Positions 27,298 to 37,733 of a DNA stretch of 64,000 nucleotides are shown here, one piece after another. Position 1 is the stretch's first letter. Each line of letters opens with the position of its first letter. Where the stretch lies: positions 1-64,000 of the forward strand of contig JALSJQ010000040.1 in NCBI GenBank assembly GCA_026989275.1, in the 5' to 3' direction. The notes beneath the pieces are model-generated. The model saw only the letters and a list, made by a program, of their open reading frames with translations. It had not been told where the DNA came from and searched no databases. This DNA is from Albidovulum sp. Lineage in GTDB: Bacteria; Pseudomonadota; Alphaproteobacteria; Rhodobacterales; Rhodobacteraceae. The translations under genes and the position numbers were made by a program.

Positions 27298-27984
27298 ATG
27301 CCAGTCGTGAAGAAGATCCTGTTGGTCGATGACGATCCCGATCTGCGGGAGGCTCTGGCCGAGCAACTGATGCTGAGCGAGGAATTCGACGTTTTCGAGG
27401 CGGAGGACGCCGAATCCGCGCTCGAGAAGACCAGGGCGGGGCTTTTCGATCTCGTCATCCTCGATGTCGGCCTGCCCGACATGGACGGCCGCGAATTGTG
27501 CCGGGTGATGCGGAAGCACGGCGTGAAGTGCCCCGTCATCATGCTGACGGCACAGGATTCGGATGCCGACACCATTCTGGGGCTCGATGCCGGGGCGAAC
27601 GACTATGTCACCAAGCCCTTCAAGTTCCCGGTGCTTCTTGCCCGGATCCGGGCACAGCTGCGCCAGCACGAGCAGTCGGAAGACGCAGTGTTCCAGATCG
27701 GCCCCTACATCTTCAAGCCGGCGGCGAAGATGCTGATCGACGAGAACGATCGCAAGATCCGCCTGACGGAAAAGGAGGCGAACATCCTCAAGTTCCTGCT
27801 GCGCGCGGGCGATCAGGTGGTGCCGCGGGACGTGCTGCTGCACGAGGTCTGGGGCTACAATGCCGGCGTGACGACCCATACCCTCGAGACGCACATCTAC
27901 CGGCTGCGGCAGAAGATGGAGCCCGACCCGTCGAATGCGCGCTTCGTCGTGACCGAATCGGGCGGCTACAGGCTGGTGGCCTGA
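27298..27984 (+). CDS. cenR: CenR-like OmpR-family response regulator
   Basis: A 228-residue response regulator with an N-terminal receiver domain and a C-terminal OmpR-type winged helix. The phosphoacceptor is Asp56 in ILDVGLPDMDG, the acidic pocket is DDD at 11-13 and the conserved Lys is in TKPF. The DNA-binding half contains LTEKEANILKFLLRAG and THTLETHIYRLRQKMEPDPS. The sequence IRAQLRQHEQSEDAVFQIGPY and the overall match agree with Caulobacter CenR, an essential regulator of envelope integrity paired with the kinase CenK. AAAGGAGAGG precedes the ATG. No histidine kinase is adjacent, which also fits CenR. Confidence 0.85.
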   Translation: MPVVKKILLVDDDPDLREALAEQLMLSEEFDVFEAEDAESALEKTRAGLFDLVILDVGLPDMDGRELCRVMRKHGVKCPVIMLTAQDSDADTILGLDAGANDYVTKPFKFPVLLARIRAQLRQHEQSEDAVFQIGPYIFKPAAKMLIDENDRKIRLTEKEANILKFLLRAGDQVVPRDVLLHEVWGYNAGVTTHTLETHIYRLRQKMEPDPSNARFVVTESGGYRLVA

Positions 27985-28127
27985 GCCGCGAAGCCCGGTT
28001 CACGGCTTCGGGGGCGGCCTGCGGGGCGGCTCCCGCCCCCCTTCCGCGCCTTTTTCGGGGGAATGCCGCCCTGCTCTGGCGATGCCGGCACAGGCGTGGT
28101 AGCGAGCCCGAAAAGCGGAGCGGGATC

Positions 28128-28934
28128 ATGGGCCTCGATATTGCCACCTGGAACATCAACTCGGTGCGCCTGCGCGCACCGCTCGTGCGGCGGTTTCTCG
28201 AACGCGAGCGGCCTCACATCCTCGCGCTTCAGGAAACCAAGTCGCCGGTGGACAGGATCCCCGACTTTTCCGATATCGGCTATCGCTGGCAGGTGGCCCG
28301 CGGCGAAAAGGGTTACAACGGCGTGCTCGTCCTCTCGCGCATCCCGGTCGAACCCGTCCCCCATCGCGATTTCGCCGGCAGGGAGGATGCCCGCCACGTC
28401 GCCGTCCGGCTGCCCGACGGCACCATCCTGCACAATTTCTACGTTCCGGCGGGCGGGGACGTGCCCGACCCGGAGGAAAACGGGAAATTCGCCCACAAGC
28501 TCCGTTTCCTGCGCGAGATGCGCGACTGGTTTCATGGCGAACGGCCCGTGCGCAGCATCCTTGTCGGCGATCTCAACATCGCGCCGCGGGAGGACGACGT
28601 CTGGTCCCACCGGCAGCTTCTCAAGGTGGTTTCCCATACGCCGGTCGAGGTCGAGCATCTCGGCGAGGTGATGGATGCCGGCTCCTGGGTGGACATCACC
28701 CGCCAGGACATCCCCGAAGGCAAGCTCTATTCCTGGTGGTCCTACCGCGCCCGAGACTGGGCTGCGTCCGACCGGGGCCGGCGGCTCGACCATGTCTGGG
28801 CCACGCCCGACATCGCCCCGGCCGGCCACGGCTCGCGGATCCTGCGCGAAGCCCGCGGCTGGGACCGGCCTTCGGACCATGTGCCGGTGCTCGCCAGTTT
28901 CGATCTCGAGATTCCCGAGACGGCCGGTGGCTGA
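28128..28934 (+). CDS. xthA: Exodeoxyribonuclease III
   Basis: A 268-residue AP endonuclease and 3'-5' exonuclease of the EEP fold. ATWNINSVRLR at the N-terminus supplies the metal-binding Asn, LQETK the metal-binding Glu, GDLNIAPREDDV the catalytic Asp-Asn pair, and RLDHVWAT plus PSDHVPV the C-terminal Asp-His motifs. Length is normal. It follows cenR by about 143 bases; a small inverted repeat between the two may end the cenR message. Confidence 0.95.
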   Translation: MGLDIATWNINSVRLRAPLVRRFLERERPHILALQETKSPVDRIPDFSDIGYRWQVARGEKGYNGVLVLSRIPVEPVPHRDFAGREDARHVAVRLPDGTILHNFYVPAGGDVPDPEENGKFAHKLRFLREMRDWFHGERPVRSILVGDLNIAPREDDVWSHRQLLKVVSHTPVEVEHLGEVMDAGSWVDITRQDIPEGKLYSWWSYRARDWAASDRGRRLDHVWATPDIAPAGHGSRILREARGWDRPSDHVPVLASFDLEIPETAGG

Positions 28935-28945
28935 CCGCCTTGCCC

Positions 28946-28975
28946 TTGGCGCGGCGCCGCGAAGTCCCATATATA
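28946..28975 (+). promoter_or_regulatory. Putative sigma-70-type promoter of the thioredoxin gene
   Basis: TTGGCG (28946-28951) and TATATA (28970-28975) are separated by 18 bases and lie 87 bases before the thioredoxin-TPR start codon. The -10 stands out in an otherwise GC-rich stretch. Confidence 0.5.
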
Positions 28976-29061
28976 AGAGCCAGCGAATATGTCGGCCCGG
29001 TTCGGCCAGCCGTTCTTCGGAACCGGTCGGGCGGCACAGCCAGACAGGAAAGGATCAGGAC

Positions 29062-29973
29062 ATGCTTGAGCTTGGGAACGGGGGCGAGAAACCCCGGAGC
29101 GACGATCTCGTGATCGACAGTGACGAGACCCGCTTCATGGAAGACGTGATCGAGGCGAGCAGGGAAAAGCCGGTCATCGTCGATTTCTGGGCGCCGTGGT
29201 GCGGTCCGTGCCGCACGCTCGGCCCGGCGCTCGAGAAGGCCGTGCGCGAGGCGGGTGGCAAGGTCCGCATGGTGAAGATCAACGTTGACGAGAACCAGAC
29301 GCTGGCCGCGCAGCTGCGGATCCAGTCGATTCCCACGGTCTATGCCTTCCATGACGGCAAGCCGGTGGACGGTTTCATGGGCGCGTTGCCGCCTTCCGAG
29401 ATCGGGAAGTTCATCGAGCGGGTGCTGGCCGAAGCCGGCGCCGACGGCGGTCTCGCGGCGGCGGTCGAGGCGGCGAAGGAAGCTCTCGCTGAGGGCAAGG
29501 CGCAGGATGCGGCCGAGATTCTCGAGGCGGTGCTGGCCGAGGAGCCGGAGAATGCCGCTGCGCTCGGGGCGCTGGCACAGGCGAAGATCGCTCTGGGGGA
29601 TCTCGAAGCCGCCGAAAGGCTGCTCGAGGATGCGCCCGCAACCGCGGCCGAAGCGGCGGAGGTCAGGGCCGCGAAAAGCCAGCTCGAGCTCGCCCGCCAG
29701 GCGGCCGAGGCGGGCCCGCTCGACGAGCTGCGCGCCCGGATCGAGGCGGATCCTGACGATCTCGCCGCACGCTACGATCTGGCCATCGCGCTGCATGCGG
29801 GAGGAGACGTGGCCGGTGCGGTCGATCAGCTGCTCGAAATCGTCGCCCGCGACCGCGACTGGGAAGACGGCAAGGCACGCGAGCAGCTCGTCAAGATCTT
29901 CGATTCCCTGCCGCCCAACGATCCGGTGGTGCTCAAGGGGCGCCGGCGTCTTTCCTCGCTGATGTTCGCCTGA
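29062..29973 (+). CDS. Thioredoxin-TPR fusion (CnoX-like)
   Basis: A 303-residue cytosolic protein. The thioredoxin domain (about 15-130) carries WCGPC with Cys47 and Cys50 and the cis-proline SIPTVYAF. The rest is helical, with TPR-like repeats (AAALGALAQAKIALGDLEAAERLLEDA; AARYDLAIALHAGGDVAGAVDQLLEIV; these are landmark regions about 170-275). This is the architecture of CnoX/YbbN, a chaperone-redox protein that protects GroEL clients. E. coli CnoX has lost one cysteine; this one keeps both and may be redox active. AGGA precedes the start. Followed after one base by the LON-domain gene. Confidence 0.88.
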   Translation: MLELGNGGEKPRSDDLVIDSDETRFMEDVIEASREKPVIVDFWAPWCGPCRTLGPALEKAVREAGGKVRMVKINVDENQTLAAQLRIQSIPTVYAFHDGKPVDGFMGALPPSEIGKFIERVLAEAGADGGLAAAVEAAKEALAEGKAQDAAEILEAVLAEEPENAAALGALAQAKIALGDLEAAERLLEDAPATAAEAAEVRAAKSQLELARQAAEAGPLDELRARIEADPDDLAARYDLAIALHAGGDVAGAVDQLLEIVARDRDWEDGKAREQLVKIFDSLPPNDPVVLKGRRRLSSLMFA

Positions 29974-29974
29974 G

Positions 29975-30625
29975 ATGCGCCGCCGCATGCCGACGGCGGC
30001 CGATCTGCCGCCGTCCCTACCGCTTTATGCTCTCGAAGGGGTGATCCTCCTGCCCGGCACCGTGCTGCCGCTGCATTTCTTCGAGGAGCACCACATGGCG
30101 CTCCTCGATGCGGCGCTGGCCTCGGAGCATCGCCTGATCGGTGTCGTCCAGCCATGCGACGAATCCGGCACCGCATTGCATGCCGTCGGCTGTGCCGGCC
30201 GGATCGAGCGCTTCGAGGAACGGGGAGATGGCAGCGCCCATGTCACCTTGCGGGGGCTCTCCCGCTTCCGGCTGTTGCGGACGCTCGGGGGAAACACCCC
30301 CTTCCCGAGGGCGGTGGTGGACTGGTCGGACTACTATTACGAACTCGCGGGTGGCGGCGTGCATGTCGGCAGTCATGACCGGGCGGCTTTCGAGGCGCTG
30401 GCGCTGCGCTATCTCGCCCTGTGCGACATGGCGGCGGACCCCGGCGAGATCGCGCGTGCTCCCGACGACCTGCTGATCGATTCGCTCGCGCTCATGTGCC
30501 CGTTCGCGCCGATGGAGAAACAGGCTCTGGTCGAGGCGACCGACCATGCCGAACGCCGAGAGATGTTGACGACGCTCATGCGTTTCGCGATCACGGAGGG
30601 CGAAATGGAGGGGAGAGTGCAATGA
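29975..30625 (+). CDS. LON substrate-binding domain protein
   Basis: A 216-residue protein made of the N-terminal (substrate-binding) domain of Lon protease alone: [26 protein letters not shown] near 15-40 and the later helical bundle. The AAA and Ser-Lys protease domains are absent, as in other stand-alone LON-domain proteins. It begins one base after the thioredoxin-TPR stop and overlaps the Trm112-like gene by four bases, a conserved alphaproteobacterial trio suggesting a role in protein quality control. Start may alternatively be Met5. Confidence 0.88.
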   Translation: MRRRMPTAADLPPSLPLYALEGVILLPGTVLPLHFFEEHHMALLDAALASEHRLIGVVQPCDESGTALHAVGCAGRIERFEERGDGSAHVTLRGLSRFRLLRTLGGNTPFPRAVVDWSDYYYELAGGGVHVGSHDRAAFEALALRYLALCDMAADPGEIARAPDDLLIDSLALMCPFAPMEKQALVEATDHAERREMLTTLMRFAITEGEMEGRVQ

Positions 30626-30849
30626 CCGAAGCCAACGGGCAGGACATCCGGGCCGGGATCGGCGAGACACGCCCCGGCACCGGCTTCGATCCGAAGATGC
30701 TCGAAGTGCTCGTCTGCCCGCTCACCCATGGCCCGCTCGAATACGACGCCGCGGTCCAGGAGCTGATCTCTCCGCGGGCCGGGCTGGCCTTCCCGATCCG
30801 CAACGGCATTCCGATCATGCTGGTGGACGAGGCCCGGCCGCTCGAGTGA
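30622..30849 (+). CDS. Trm112-like small zinc-ribbon-type protein
   Basis: A 75-residue protein of the Trm112/YcaR family. [20 protein letters not shown] and [18 protein letters not shown] (about 23-73) are the family core; as in many bacterial members only one of the zinc cysteines is retained. Trm112 proteins act as partners for methyltransferases; the bacterial role is unclear. Coupled by ATGA overlap to the LON-domain gene. Confidence 0.85.
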   Translation: MTEANGQDIRAGIGETRPGTGFDPKMLEVLVCPLTHGPLEYDAAVQELISPRAGLAFPIRNGIPIMLVDEARPLE

Positions 30850-30872
30850 TGCCGCGGCGCGGAAGACGCCCC

Positions 30873-32096
30873 TCAGAGCGGCCGGCCTTCGAGCAGGCGC
30901 GGCAACGCCCCGGTCAGCCCGGCGGCTTCGCGGATGAAGCGCCGCTTGAGCGCCGGCAGTCTCTCGACCGCCGCCAGGCCGAGATTGCGTCCCAGGCGCA
31001 GAAGCGGGTTGTCGTTTGAGAACAGGCCGTCGAGGGCGCTCATGGCGAGTGCCGTTGTCGTGTTGTCGAAGCTGCGCCAGGCGCCGTAACGGGCGAGCAC
31101 GAGGGGGCTGCCGACATCCTCGCCGCGTCGTGCCGCCTCGACCAGCACCTCGGCCAGGGCGGCGCTGTCGCGCAGGCCGAGATTGAAGCCCTGCCCGGCA
31201 AGCGGATGGATGCCGTGGGCCGCGTCGCCGAGAAGGGCGAGCCGCGGCGCCGTCATCCGCTCGGCGAGCGAGAGCGACAGCGGATAGACGAAGCGTTTGC
31301 CGGCGAGGCGGATCGGGCCGAGGAAATCGCCGAAGCGGGGGCGCAGGGCGGCAAGGAATTCGTCTTCCGCAGCGTTCCTGAGCCGCGCGGCGAGCGCCGG
31401 CCGTTCGGCCCAGACGATCGAGGAGCGGTGCCCTCCCGGCAGGGGCAGGATGGCGAAGGGGCCCGCCGGCAGGAACAGCTGATGAGCCGCGCCGCCGTGA
31501 TCGCGCTCATGGGCGACGGCGCAGACGATGGCGCTCTGCCCGTAGTCGTGGCGGATGCGATGAATGCCGGCGCGCCGTGCGGTGGGGCTCTCGCGGCCGT
31601 CGCAGGCGACGATCAGCCCGGTGCGGAGCGTTTCGCCGCTTTCGAGCGTGGCTTCGGCTCCGCTGGCCGTGGTCTGGTGATCGACCACCCGGGCCGGGGC
31701 GCGGATGTCGATGCCCGGCGTCTCCCCCAGCCGGTCGATCAGGGCGCGGCGCACCACCCGGTCTTCGACGATCCAGCCCATGGGGCCTTCCTCGATCTCG
31801 GCATGGTCGAAATGCACCGCGCCGAAACCGGCCCCTTCGCCGGGGCGGCCATCGGCGACCCTGATGTCGAGAATGGGCTGGGCCTCGTCGGCCATCGAGG
31901 GCCACAGCTCGAGCGCCGCGAGCATCCGCTTGCTGGCAAGGGAGAGGGCGTAGGCGCGCCCGTCGAAATCCTCGGCGGTGAAGGTGTCGAGCGGCCGGCT
32001 CTCGACCAGCGTCACCGGCATTCCGGCCCGGGCCAAGGCAATGGCGAGGGCCGCTCCGTTGAGCCCGCCGCCGATGATGAGCACGTCCGGTTTCAT
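30873..32096 (-). CDS. UbiH/UbiF/Coq6-family FAD monooxygenase
   Basis: A 407-residue flavoprotein hydroxylase expected to act on the ubiquinone ring. The FAD-binding IGGGLNGAALA is at 8-18, the middle DG motif reads VACDGRES, and LALLGDAAHGIHPLAGQGFNLGLRD gives the GD motif and UbiH signature (near 285-310). Which ring position it hydroxylates (UbiH, UbiF, UbiI or UbiL role) cannot be told. The ATG at 32096 is divergent from the amidase. ubiG lies at 39.5 kb, a second ubiquinone gene in the window. Confidence 0.9.
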   Translation of the reverse strand: MKPDVLIIGGGLNGAALAIALARAGMPVTLVESRPLDTFTAEDFDGRAYALSLASKRMLAALELWPSMADEAQPILDIRVADGRPGEGAGFGAVHFDHAEIEEGPMGWIVEDRVVRRALIDRLGETPGIDIRAPARVVDHQTTASGAEATLESGETLRTGLIVACDGRESPTARRAGIHRIRHDYGQSAIVCAVAHERDHGGAAHQLFLPAGPFAILPLPGGHRSSIVWAERPALAARLRNAAEDEFLAALRPRFGDFLGPIRLAGKRFVYPLSLSLAERMTAPRLALLGDAAHGIHPLAGQGFNLGLRDSAALAEVLVEAARRGEDVGSPLVLARYGAWRSFDNTTTALAMSALDGLFSNDNPLLRLGRNLGLAAVERLPALKRRFIREAAGLTGALPRLLEGRPL

Positions 32097-32193
32097 GTCG
32101 CCTCCGCGGGGGCTTCTTGCACCTCGGCCCCCGAGAGCGTTATCTGCCCTTCGGGCGGGCGAATGTCCACCATGAGCCGCCAGGGAGGGCGCG

Positions 32194-33528
32194 ATGAGCG
32201 AAGCATGGCTGAAGATGCCGGCGGCCGATCTCGGGCGCGGGATCGCCACGGGCCGGATCGACCCGGTGGAGCTGGCCGAGACCTTTCTGGCCGCGATCGC
32301 GGCCCATCCGCTCGGGGAACGCATCTATGCCAGGCTCCAGCCCGAGCGAACCCGCGCCGAGGCCGAGGCCGCACGGGGGCGCCAGAAGGAGGGGCTGCTG
32401 CGCGGGCCGCTCGACGGGGTGCCGCTCTCCTGGAAGGATCTGTTCGACACGGCGGGGCTCGCCACCGAGGCAGGATCGGCCCTGCTCGAGGGCCGGGTGC
32501 CGGAGAGGGACGCCCGCGTTCTGCACGACGCGACCGAGGCCGGCACCGTCTTTCTCGGCAAGACCCACATGTCGGAGCTGGCGTTTTCGGGGCTGGGCTA
32601 CAACCCGGTGACGGCGACGCCGCCCTCGGTCAACGATGCCGAGGCGGTCGCGGGGGGCAGCTCCTCGGGGGCGGCCGCTTCGGTGGCCTTCGGGCTGGCG
32701 CCGGCGGCCATCGGCTCCGACACGGGCGGCTCGGTCCGCATTCCCGCGGCGTGGAACGACCTCGTCGGCCTCAAGACCACCGCGGGGCGGCTTTCGCTCG
32801 AAGGGGTGGTGCCGCTCTGTCCGCGGTTCGATACGGTCGGCCCGCTGGCCCGCACGGTGGAGGATGCGGCGCTGCTGCTGGCCGCGCTCGAAGGCGGCAA
32901 ACCGGCCGATCTGACCGATGCCGCGCTCGACGGGTTGCGCTTCGCGGTGTTGACCACGGCGGCTCTTGACGATCTGCGGCCCGAACCCGCACGCGGTTTC
33001 GAGGCGGCGGTGGCCCGGATCGCCGCCGGCGGTGCCGGGATCGTCGAGATGGAAGCGCCCGAAGTGGCCGAGGCGCTGCCGCTTTCAGGCATCCTCTACA
33101 CCTCCGAAGCCTGGGGCATCTGGGGCGAGACGATCGAGCAGGCCCCGGAGCTGATGTTTCCCGAGATCCTCGAACGTTTCCGTGCCGGTCGCAAGCATCG
33201 CGCGGCCGATTATGTGGCCGCCTGGCGCAAGCTCGAGGCGCTGCGTGCCCGCTTCGCCGCCCGCACCGCCGCGTTCGATGCGGTGCTGCTCCCGACCTCG
33301 CCGATCCTGCCGCCGAAAACGGCGCGGCTTGCCGCCGATCACGACTATTACGTCACCGAGAACCTCCTCGCCCTGCGCAACACCCGCATCGGCAACCTCA
33401 TGGGGGGACCGGCCGTCACCCTGCCCACGGGCGTGCCTTCGACCGGTCTGATGCTTCTCGGCAGGCCCTTCGAGGAGGAACGGCTCCTTCGGGTGGCGAA
33501 GGCCGTCGAGGCGGTGCTCGGGGCCTGA
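32194..33528 (+). CDS. Amidase signature family protein
   Basis: A 444-residue amidohydrolase with the Ser-cisSer-Lys triad: Lys81 in SWKDLFDTAG, the cis-Ser in AGGSSSGAA (153-161) and nucleophile Ser180 in GSDTGGSVRIPA. The family includes GatA, aryl-acylamidases and others; no gatC or gatB is adjacent, so a GatA role is not supported. Substrate unknown. It stands alone, divergent from the UbiH-like gene. Confidence 0.88.
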   Translation: MSEAWLKMPAADLGRGIATGRIDPVELAETFLAAIAAHPLGERIYARLQPERTRAEAEAARGRQKEGLLRGPLDGVPLSWKDLFDTAGLATEAGSALLEGRVPERDARVLHDATEAGTVFLGKTHMSELAFSGLGYNPVTATPPSVNDAEAVAGGSSSGAAASVAFGLAPAAIGSDTGGSVRIPAAWNDLVGLKTTAGRLSLEGVVPLCPRFDTVGPLARTVEDAALLLAALEGGKPADLTDAALDGLRFAVLTTAALDDLRPEPARGFEAAVARIAAGGAGIVEMEAPEVAEALPLSGILYTSEAWGIWGETIEQAPELMFPEILERFRAGRKHRAADYVAAWRKLEALRARFAARTAAFDAVLLPTSPILPPKTARLAADHDYYVTENLLALRNTRIGNLMGGPAVTLPTGVPSTGLMLLGRPFEEERLLRVAKAVEAVLGA

Positions 33529-33643
33529 TTTCCCCGTCGCGGTGCCGTGTGCGGAACGAGCTGCGGAACAACAAGCTGGACCGCGGCCGGCCGGGCCGGT
33601 AAACTCGTCCGAAAAGGGGCGGCAGACCCCGAGCGAGGCAGAG

Positions 33644-34828
33644 ATGGCTTTTCCCGAGCGGTTGTCCGGCTTGCCGGAATATGTATTCCCGCGTTTGCGC
33701 AGGCTCATCGCCGGCATCGAGCCCGGCGGCCCGGAGGTCGATCTCTCGATCGGCGCTCCCCGCCATCCCTTCCCCGCCTTCGTTCCCGGCATCATCGCCC
33801 GCACGGCCGGGGATTTCGGCCGCTACCCGCCCAATGACGGCACGCCTGCGCTGCGCGAGGCCGTTTCCGACTGGATCCGGCGGCATCATGGGGTGCAGGT
33901 CTCGCCCGCGGACGAGATCATGGCGCTCAACGGCACGCGGGAGGGGCTTTTCAATGCCGGCCTTGCCCTCTGCCCGGAGGAAAAGCGCGGCCGACGGCCG
34001 GTGGTGCTGGTCCCCAATCCCTTCTACCAGGTCTATGCCGTTTCGGCGCTTGCCGCCTTCGCCGAGCCGGTCTATGTGCCGGCCACGCGCGAGAGCGGCT
34101 TCTTGCCCGATTACGCCGCCTTGCCGCCCGATGTCCTCGACCGCGCCGCCCTGGCCTTCGTCTGCTCGCCCTCGAACCCTCAGGGCGCGGTGGCGCCGGA
34201 AGATTATCTCGCCGATCTGCTGGCGCTTGCCGAGAAGCACGACTTTCGCGTGCTTTCCGACGAATGCTATCACGACATCTGGCGCAATGCGCCGCCGCCC
34301 GGCCTGCTCGGCGTGCGGGAGCGGATCGGGGCCGACCCCGAACGGGCGCTGATGTTCCATTCGCTTTCCAAGCGGTCGAACCTGCCGGGGCTGCGCTCGG
34401 GTTTCGTCGCCGGCGGTGCCGGAGCGATGGCGCGGATCCGCAGGCTCCGGGCCTATGCCGGCGCTCCGTTGCCCCTGCCGATCCAGCACGCCTCGGCCGC
34501 CGTCTGGGCAGACGAGAGGCATGTGGAGGAGAACCGCGCCCTCTATCTGGAGAAATACCGCATTGCCGACGAGGTCTTCGCCGGTCTTGCCGCCCATGTG
34601 CCGCCCGAAGGGGGATTCTTCCTCTGGCTCGAGGTCGGCGACGGCGAAGCGGCCGCGCGGGAGCTCTGGCGCCGTCACGGCATCAAGGTGCTGCCCGGCG
34701 CCTATCTCGCCCGCGAAGGGGAAGAGGGCAACCCGGGCCGTGCCTTCATCCGCGTGGCGATGGTGGTGCCGGCCGGGGCGCTGAAGGTGGCGCTCGAACA
34801 GATACGCTCAACACTTTTCGACAAGTGA
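33644..34828 (+). CDS. Class I/II aminotransferase, probably DapC-like
   Basis: A 394-residue fold-type I PLP enzyme. [31 protein letters not shown] and the PLP lysine in [14 protein letters not shown] (Lys243) are the class I signatures. The sequence resembles alphaproteobacterial aminotransferases annotated as N-succinyldiaminopimelate aminotransferase (DapC) of lysine and peptidoglycan precursor synthesis; other amino acid substrates are possible. It ends eight bases before ftsK. Confidence 0.82.
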   Translation: MAFPERLSGLPEYVFPRLRRLIAGIEPGGPEVDLSIGAPRHPFPAFVPGIIARTAGDFGRYPPNDGTPALREAVSDWIRRHHGVQVSPADEIMALNGTREGLFNAGLALCPEEKRGRRPVVLVPNPFYQVYAVSALAAFAEPVYVPATRESGFLPDYAALPPDVLDRAALAFVCSPSNPQGAVAPEDYLADLLALAEKHDFRVLSDECYHDIWRNAPPPGLLGVRERIGADPERALMFHSLSKRSNLPGLRSGFVAGGAGAMARIRRLRAYAGAPLPLPIQHASAAVWADERHVEENRALYLEKYRIADEVFAGLAAHVPPEGGFFLWLEVGDGEAAARELWRRHGIKVLPGAYLAREGEEGNPGRAFIRVAMVVPAGALKVALEQIRSTLFDK

Positions 34829-34835
34829 GAGGTCC

Positions 34836-37604
34836 ATGGCCTATTCCGGCAGACAGCGCGATCAGATCCTCGACGAGCGCATGTGGGAAGTGATCGAGAA
34901 GCGCGGACGCGAGATGCTGGGGCTCGTCCTCGTCATCCTCGCCGCCTTCTGCGCCCTTGCCCTTGCGAGCTACACGCCGGCCGATCCGGGCTGGCTCAGC
35001 GCCACCGGCCGCGAGGTGCAGAACGTCCTCGGTCTCGGCGGGGCCTTCACGGCTTCGCTGGTGATGGTGCTGATCGGCTGGAGCGGCTGGCTCCTGGTGC
35101 TGTTTCTCGTCGTCTGGGGCGTGCGGGTGATGACGGGGCGGCGCCCCGCCACCGCCCTTCTGAGGGCGCTGCCCTGGCTCCTGGCGGGGCTCGTCATCGG
35201 TGCAAGCTTTCTCGCGAGCCATGCACCGCCCCGGGGCTGGAGCCAGAGTTTCGGGCTCGGGGGCGTGGTGGGCGACACGATCCTCGGCCTCCTCCTCCAG
35301 ATCCTGCCGCTGCCGCTCCTGTGGAGCTACCGGCTGACGACGATCGCGCTCGCCCTCCTGTCCCTGTGGATCATGGGCCACGCCCTCGGGATCGGGCGGG
35401 GCGAAAGGCGCCAGCTTCTCGTGTGGTTTCTCTACGGTCTGGCCGTCGTCTGGGGGTGGCTGATGGCGGTGCCCGGCGCCCTGTTCCGCGGCATGGCTGG
35501 GCTGGGGCGGTGGGCGGCCTCGAGGGCGCGCAGATCGTCCGGTGCGGCGGCTGGCGCCCCCGACGCCGCCCCCGACACCCCCCTGGCCGAACCCGTCCCC
35601 GAAGGCCGGTTCCGCTTCGCTCTTTTCCGCAGCGCGCGGTCGTCGAACCGGTCTGACAGGGCGGAGAGGGAATCACGCATCGACGGGGCCGGGAGTACTG
35701 CCGAGCCGCTGGCGGCCGGGAGCGGAGACGGCGTGGCGGGCGAAGATGTCGATCGGCGCATCCGCGCCCGCATCCGCGACATCCTTTCCCGTCGCTCCGA
35801 AGGCCCGGCGCGGCGGGCGGCCGCGCCCCGCGATGCGGGGGCGCCGGCTGCGGAGAACGCGGCGCCGGCAGAGGCGGTGTCGGCCGTGCCCGAGGTGCGG
35901 CACACGCTCGCTCCTCCGCCGATCGAGCGTGCAGACGCGGGCGCACCGGCCGCGCCGGTTCAGCCCAGGGTAGCGCCGCCATTGCACGGTCCCGAAGTGG
36001 CGCCCCCTCCCAAACCGGTGCCGGCGGCCAGAAGCACCCTCGATTCGGCGCAGGGCCGATTGCCGCTCGTGGAGGGCGAAGCGGCCGGCTACGAGCCGCC
36101 GCCCCTTGCCCTTCTGACCGACCCGGGCACCATCGAGCGGCACGTGCCGCCGCGCGAAGCCCTCGAAGAGAGCGCCCGGATGCTCGAATCGGTGCTGGCC
36201 GATTACGGGGTGAAGGGGGAGATCGTCGCCGTGCGGCCCGGCCCGGTGGTCACCATGTATGAACTCGAACCGGCGCCGGGGCTCAAGGCCAGCCGCGTGA
36301 TCGGCCTGGCCGACGACATCGCCCGCTCCATGTCGGCGCTCTCGGCCCGGATCTCTACCATTCCGGGGCGCAACGTCATCGGCATCGAACTGCCCAATCC
36401 GCGGCGCGAGATCGTGCTTCTGCGCGAGGTGCTGGCCTCGCGGAAATACGCCGACGCCTCGATGCGCCTGCCCCTGGCCCTCGGCAAGGACATCAGCGGC
36501 ACGCCGGTCGTGACCAATCTGGCGCGGATGCCCCATCTCCTCATCGCCGGCACCACCGGCTCGGGCAAGTCGGTCGCCATCAACACCATGATCCTGTCGT
36601 TGCTCTACAAGCTCCCGCCCGAGGAATGCCGACTCATCATGATCGATCCGAAGATGCTTGAACTCTCGGTCTATGACGGCATTCCCCATCTTCTCGCGCC
36701 CGTCGTCACCGATCCGAAGAAGGCGGTGGTGGCGCTCAAATGGGTGGTGGCGGAGATGGAGGAGCGTTACCGCAAGATGTCGAAGATGGGCGTGCGGAAC
36801 ATCGAGGGCTACAACAGCCGCGTGCGCGAGGCGCTGGAACGCGGCGAGATGTTCAGCCGCACGGTGCAGACCGGTTTCGACGAGGAGACCGGCGAGCCGA
36901 TCTTCGAGACCGAGAGCATTCCGCCCGAACCGTTTCCCTACATCGTCGTCATCGTCGACGAGATGGCCGACCTGATGATGGTCGCCGGCAAGGAGATCGA
37001 GGCCTGCATCCAGCGGCTGGCGCAGATGGCCCGGGCATCGGGGATCCACCTCATCATGGCGACCCAGCGGCCTTCGGTCGATGTCATAACCGGCACGATC
37101 AAGGCCAACTTCCCGACCCGGATTTCCTTCCAGGTGACGAGCAAGATCGACAGCCGCACCATTCTCGGCGAACAGGGCGCCGAGCAGCTGCTGGGACAGG
37201 GGGACATGCTGTTCATGGAAGGGGGCGGTCGCATCACGCGGGTGCATGGCCCCTTCGTTTCCGACGAGGAGGTCGAGGAGGTGGTGGCGCATCTCAGGGC
37301 CCAGGGCGCGCCCGAATATGTGGCGGACGTGCTCAAGGGCCCCGATCCCGAACGCGAGGACGCACTCGACGCGGTGCTCGGCCTCGGGGGCAATACGGGC
37401 GGGGAGGATGCACTTTACGACCAGGCGGTGGCGATCGTCCTCAAGGACCGCAAATGCTCGACCTCCTACATCCAGCGCAAGCTCGGCATCGGCTACAACA
37501 AGGCCGCGCGCCTCGTCGAACGCATGGAGGACGAAGGGCTGGTGAGCCCGGCGAACCGGGTCGGCAAGCGCGAGATCCTCGTGCCGGAAGAGGGCGGGAT
37601 CTGA
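34836..37604 (+). CDS. ftsK: DNA translocase FtsK
   Basis: A 922-residue division-site DNA pump. Four membrane segments lie in the first 200 residues (about 27-48, 70-95, 105-130, 155-185). A Pro/Ala-rich linker (about 235-430) of low complexity follows, then the alpha/beta motor domain with Walker [10 protein letters not shown] at about 571-579 and Walker [12 protein letters not shown], and the C-terminal gamma winged helix (about 855-920; [20 protein letters not shown]) that reads KOPS sites and activates XerCD. All key motifs are intact. It is followed by lolA, as in many alphaproteobacteria. Confidence 0.97.
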   Translation: MAYSGRQRDQILDERMWEVIEKRGREMLGLVLVILAAFCALALASYTPADPGWLSATGREVQNVLGLGGAFTASLVMVLIGWSGWLLVLFLVVWGVRVMTGRRPATALLRALPWLLAGLVIGASFLASHAPPRGWSQSFGLGGVVGDTILGLLLQILPLPLLWSYRLTTIALALLSLWIMGHALGIGRGERRQLLVWFLYGLAVVWGWLMAVPGALFRGMAGLGRWAASRARRSSGAAAGAPDAAPDTPLAEPVPEGRFRFALFRSARSSNRSDRAERESRIDGAGSTAEPLAAGSGDGVAGEDVDRRIRARIRDILSRRSEGPARRAAAPRDAGAPAAENAAPAEAVSAVPEVRHTLAPPPIERADAGAPAAPVQPRVAPPLHGPEVAPPPKPVPAARSTLDSAQGRLPLVEGEAAGYEPPPLALLTDPGTIERHVPPREALEESARMLESVLADYGVKGEIVAVRPGPVVTMYELEPAPGLKASRVIGLADDIARSMSALSARISTIPGRNVIGIELPNPRREIVLLREVLASRKYADASMRLPLALGKDISGTPVVTNLARMPHLLIAGTTGSGKSVAINTMILSLLYKLPPEECRLIMIDPKMLELSVYDGIPHLLAPVVTDPKKAVVALKWVVAEMEERYRKMSKMGVRNIEGYNSRVREALERGEMFSRTVQTGFDEETGEPIFETESIPPEPFPYIVVIVDEMADLMMVAGKEIEACIQRLAQMARASGIHLIMATQRPSVDVITGTIKANFPTRISFQVTSKIDSRTILGEQGAEQLLGQGDMLFMEGGGRITRVHGPFVSDEEVEEVVAHLRAQGAPEYVADVLKGPDPEREDALDAVLGLGGNTGGEDALYDQAVAIVLKDRKCSTSYIQRKLGIGYNKAARLVERMEDEGLVSPANRVGKREILVPEEGGI

Positions 37605-37733
37605 GAGCCGGTCCGGCGCCCACGACAAAGTGAAGATGCGCGACGGGGCCGCCTCTTGCACCGGAGGCGGGAAATGCCTGTCTGGATCGGGGAAGGCCAT
37701 GTCGGGGACCGTCGGCGAATGACGAGGAAGCGG

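Noticed and set aside
32194-33528. GatA subunit of glutamyl-tRNA amidotransferase
   Set aside because: The catalytic triad fits the amidase family generally, but no gatB or gatC is adjacent, so the specific role is not supported.
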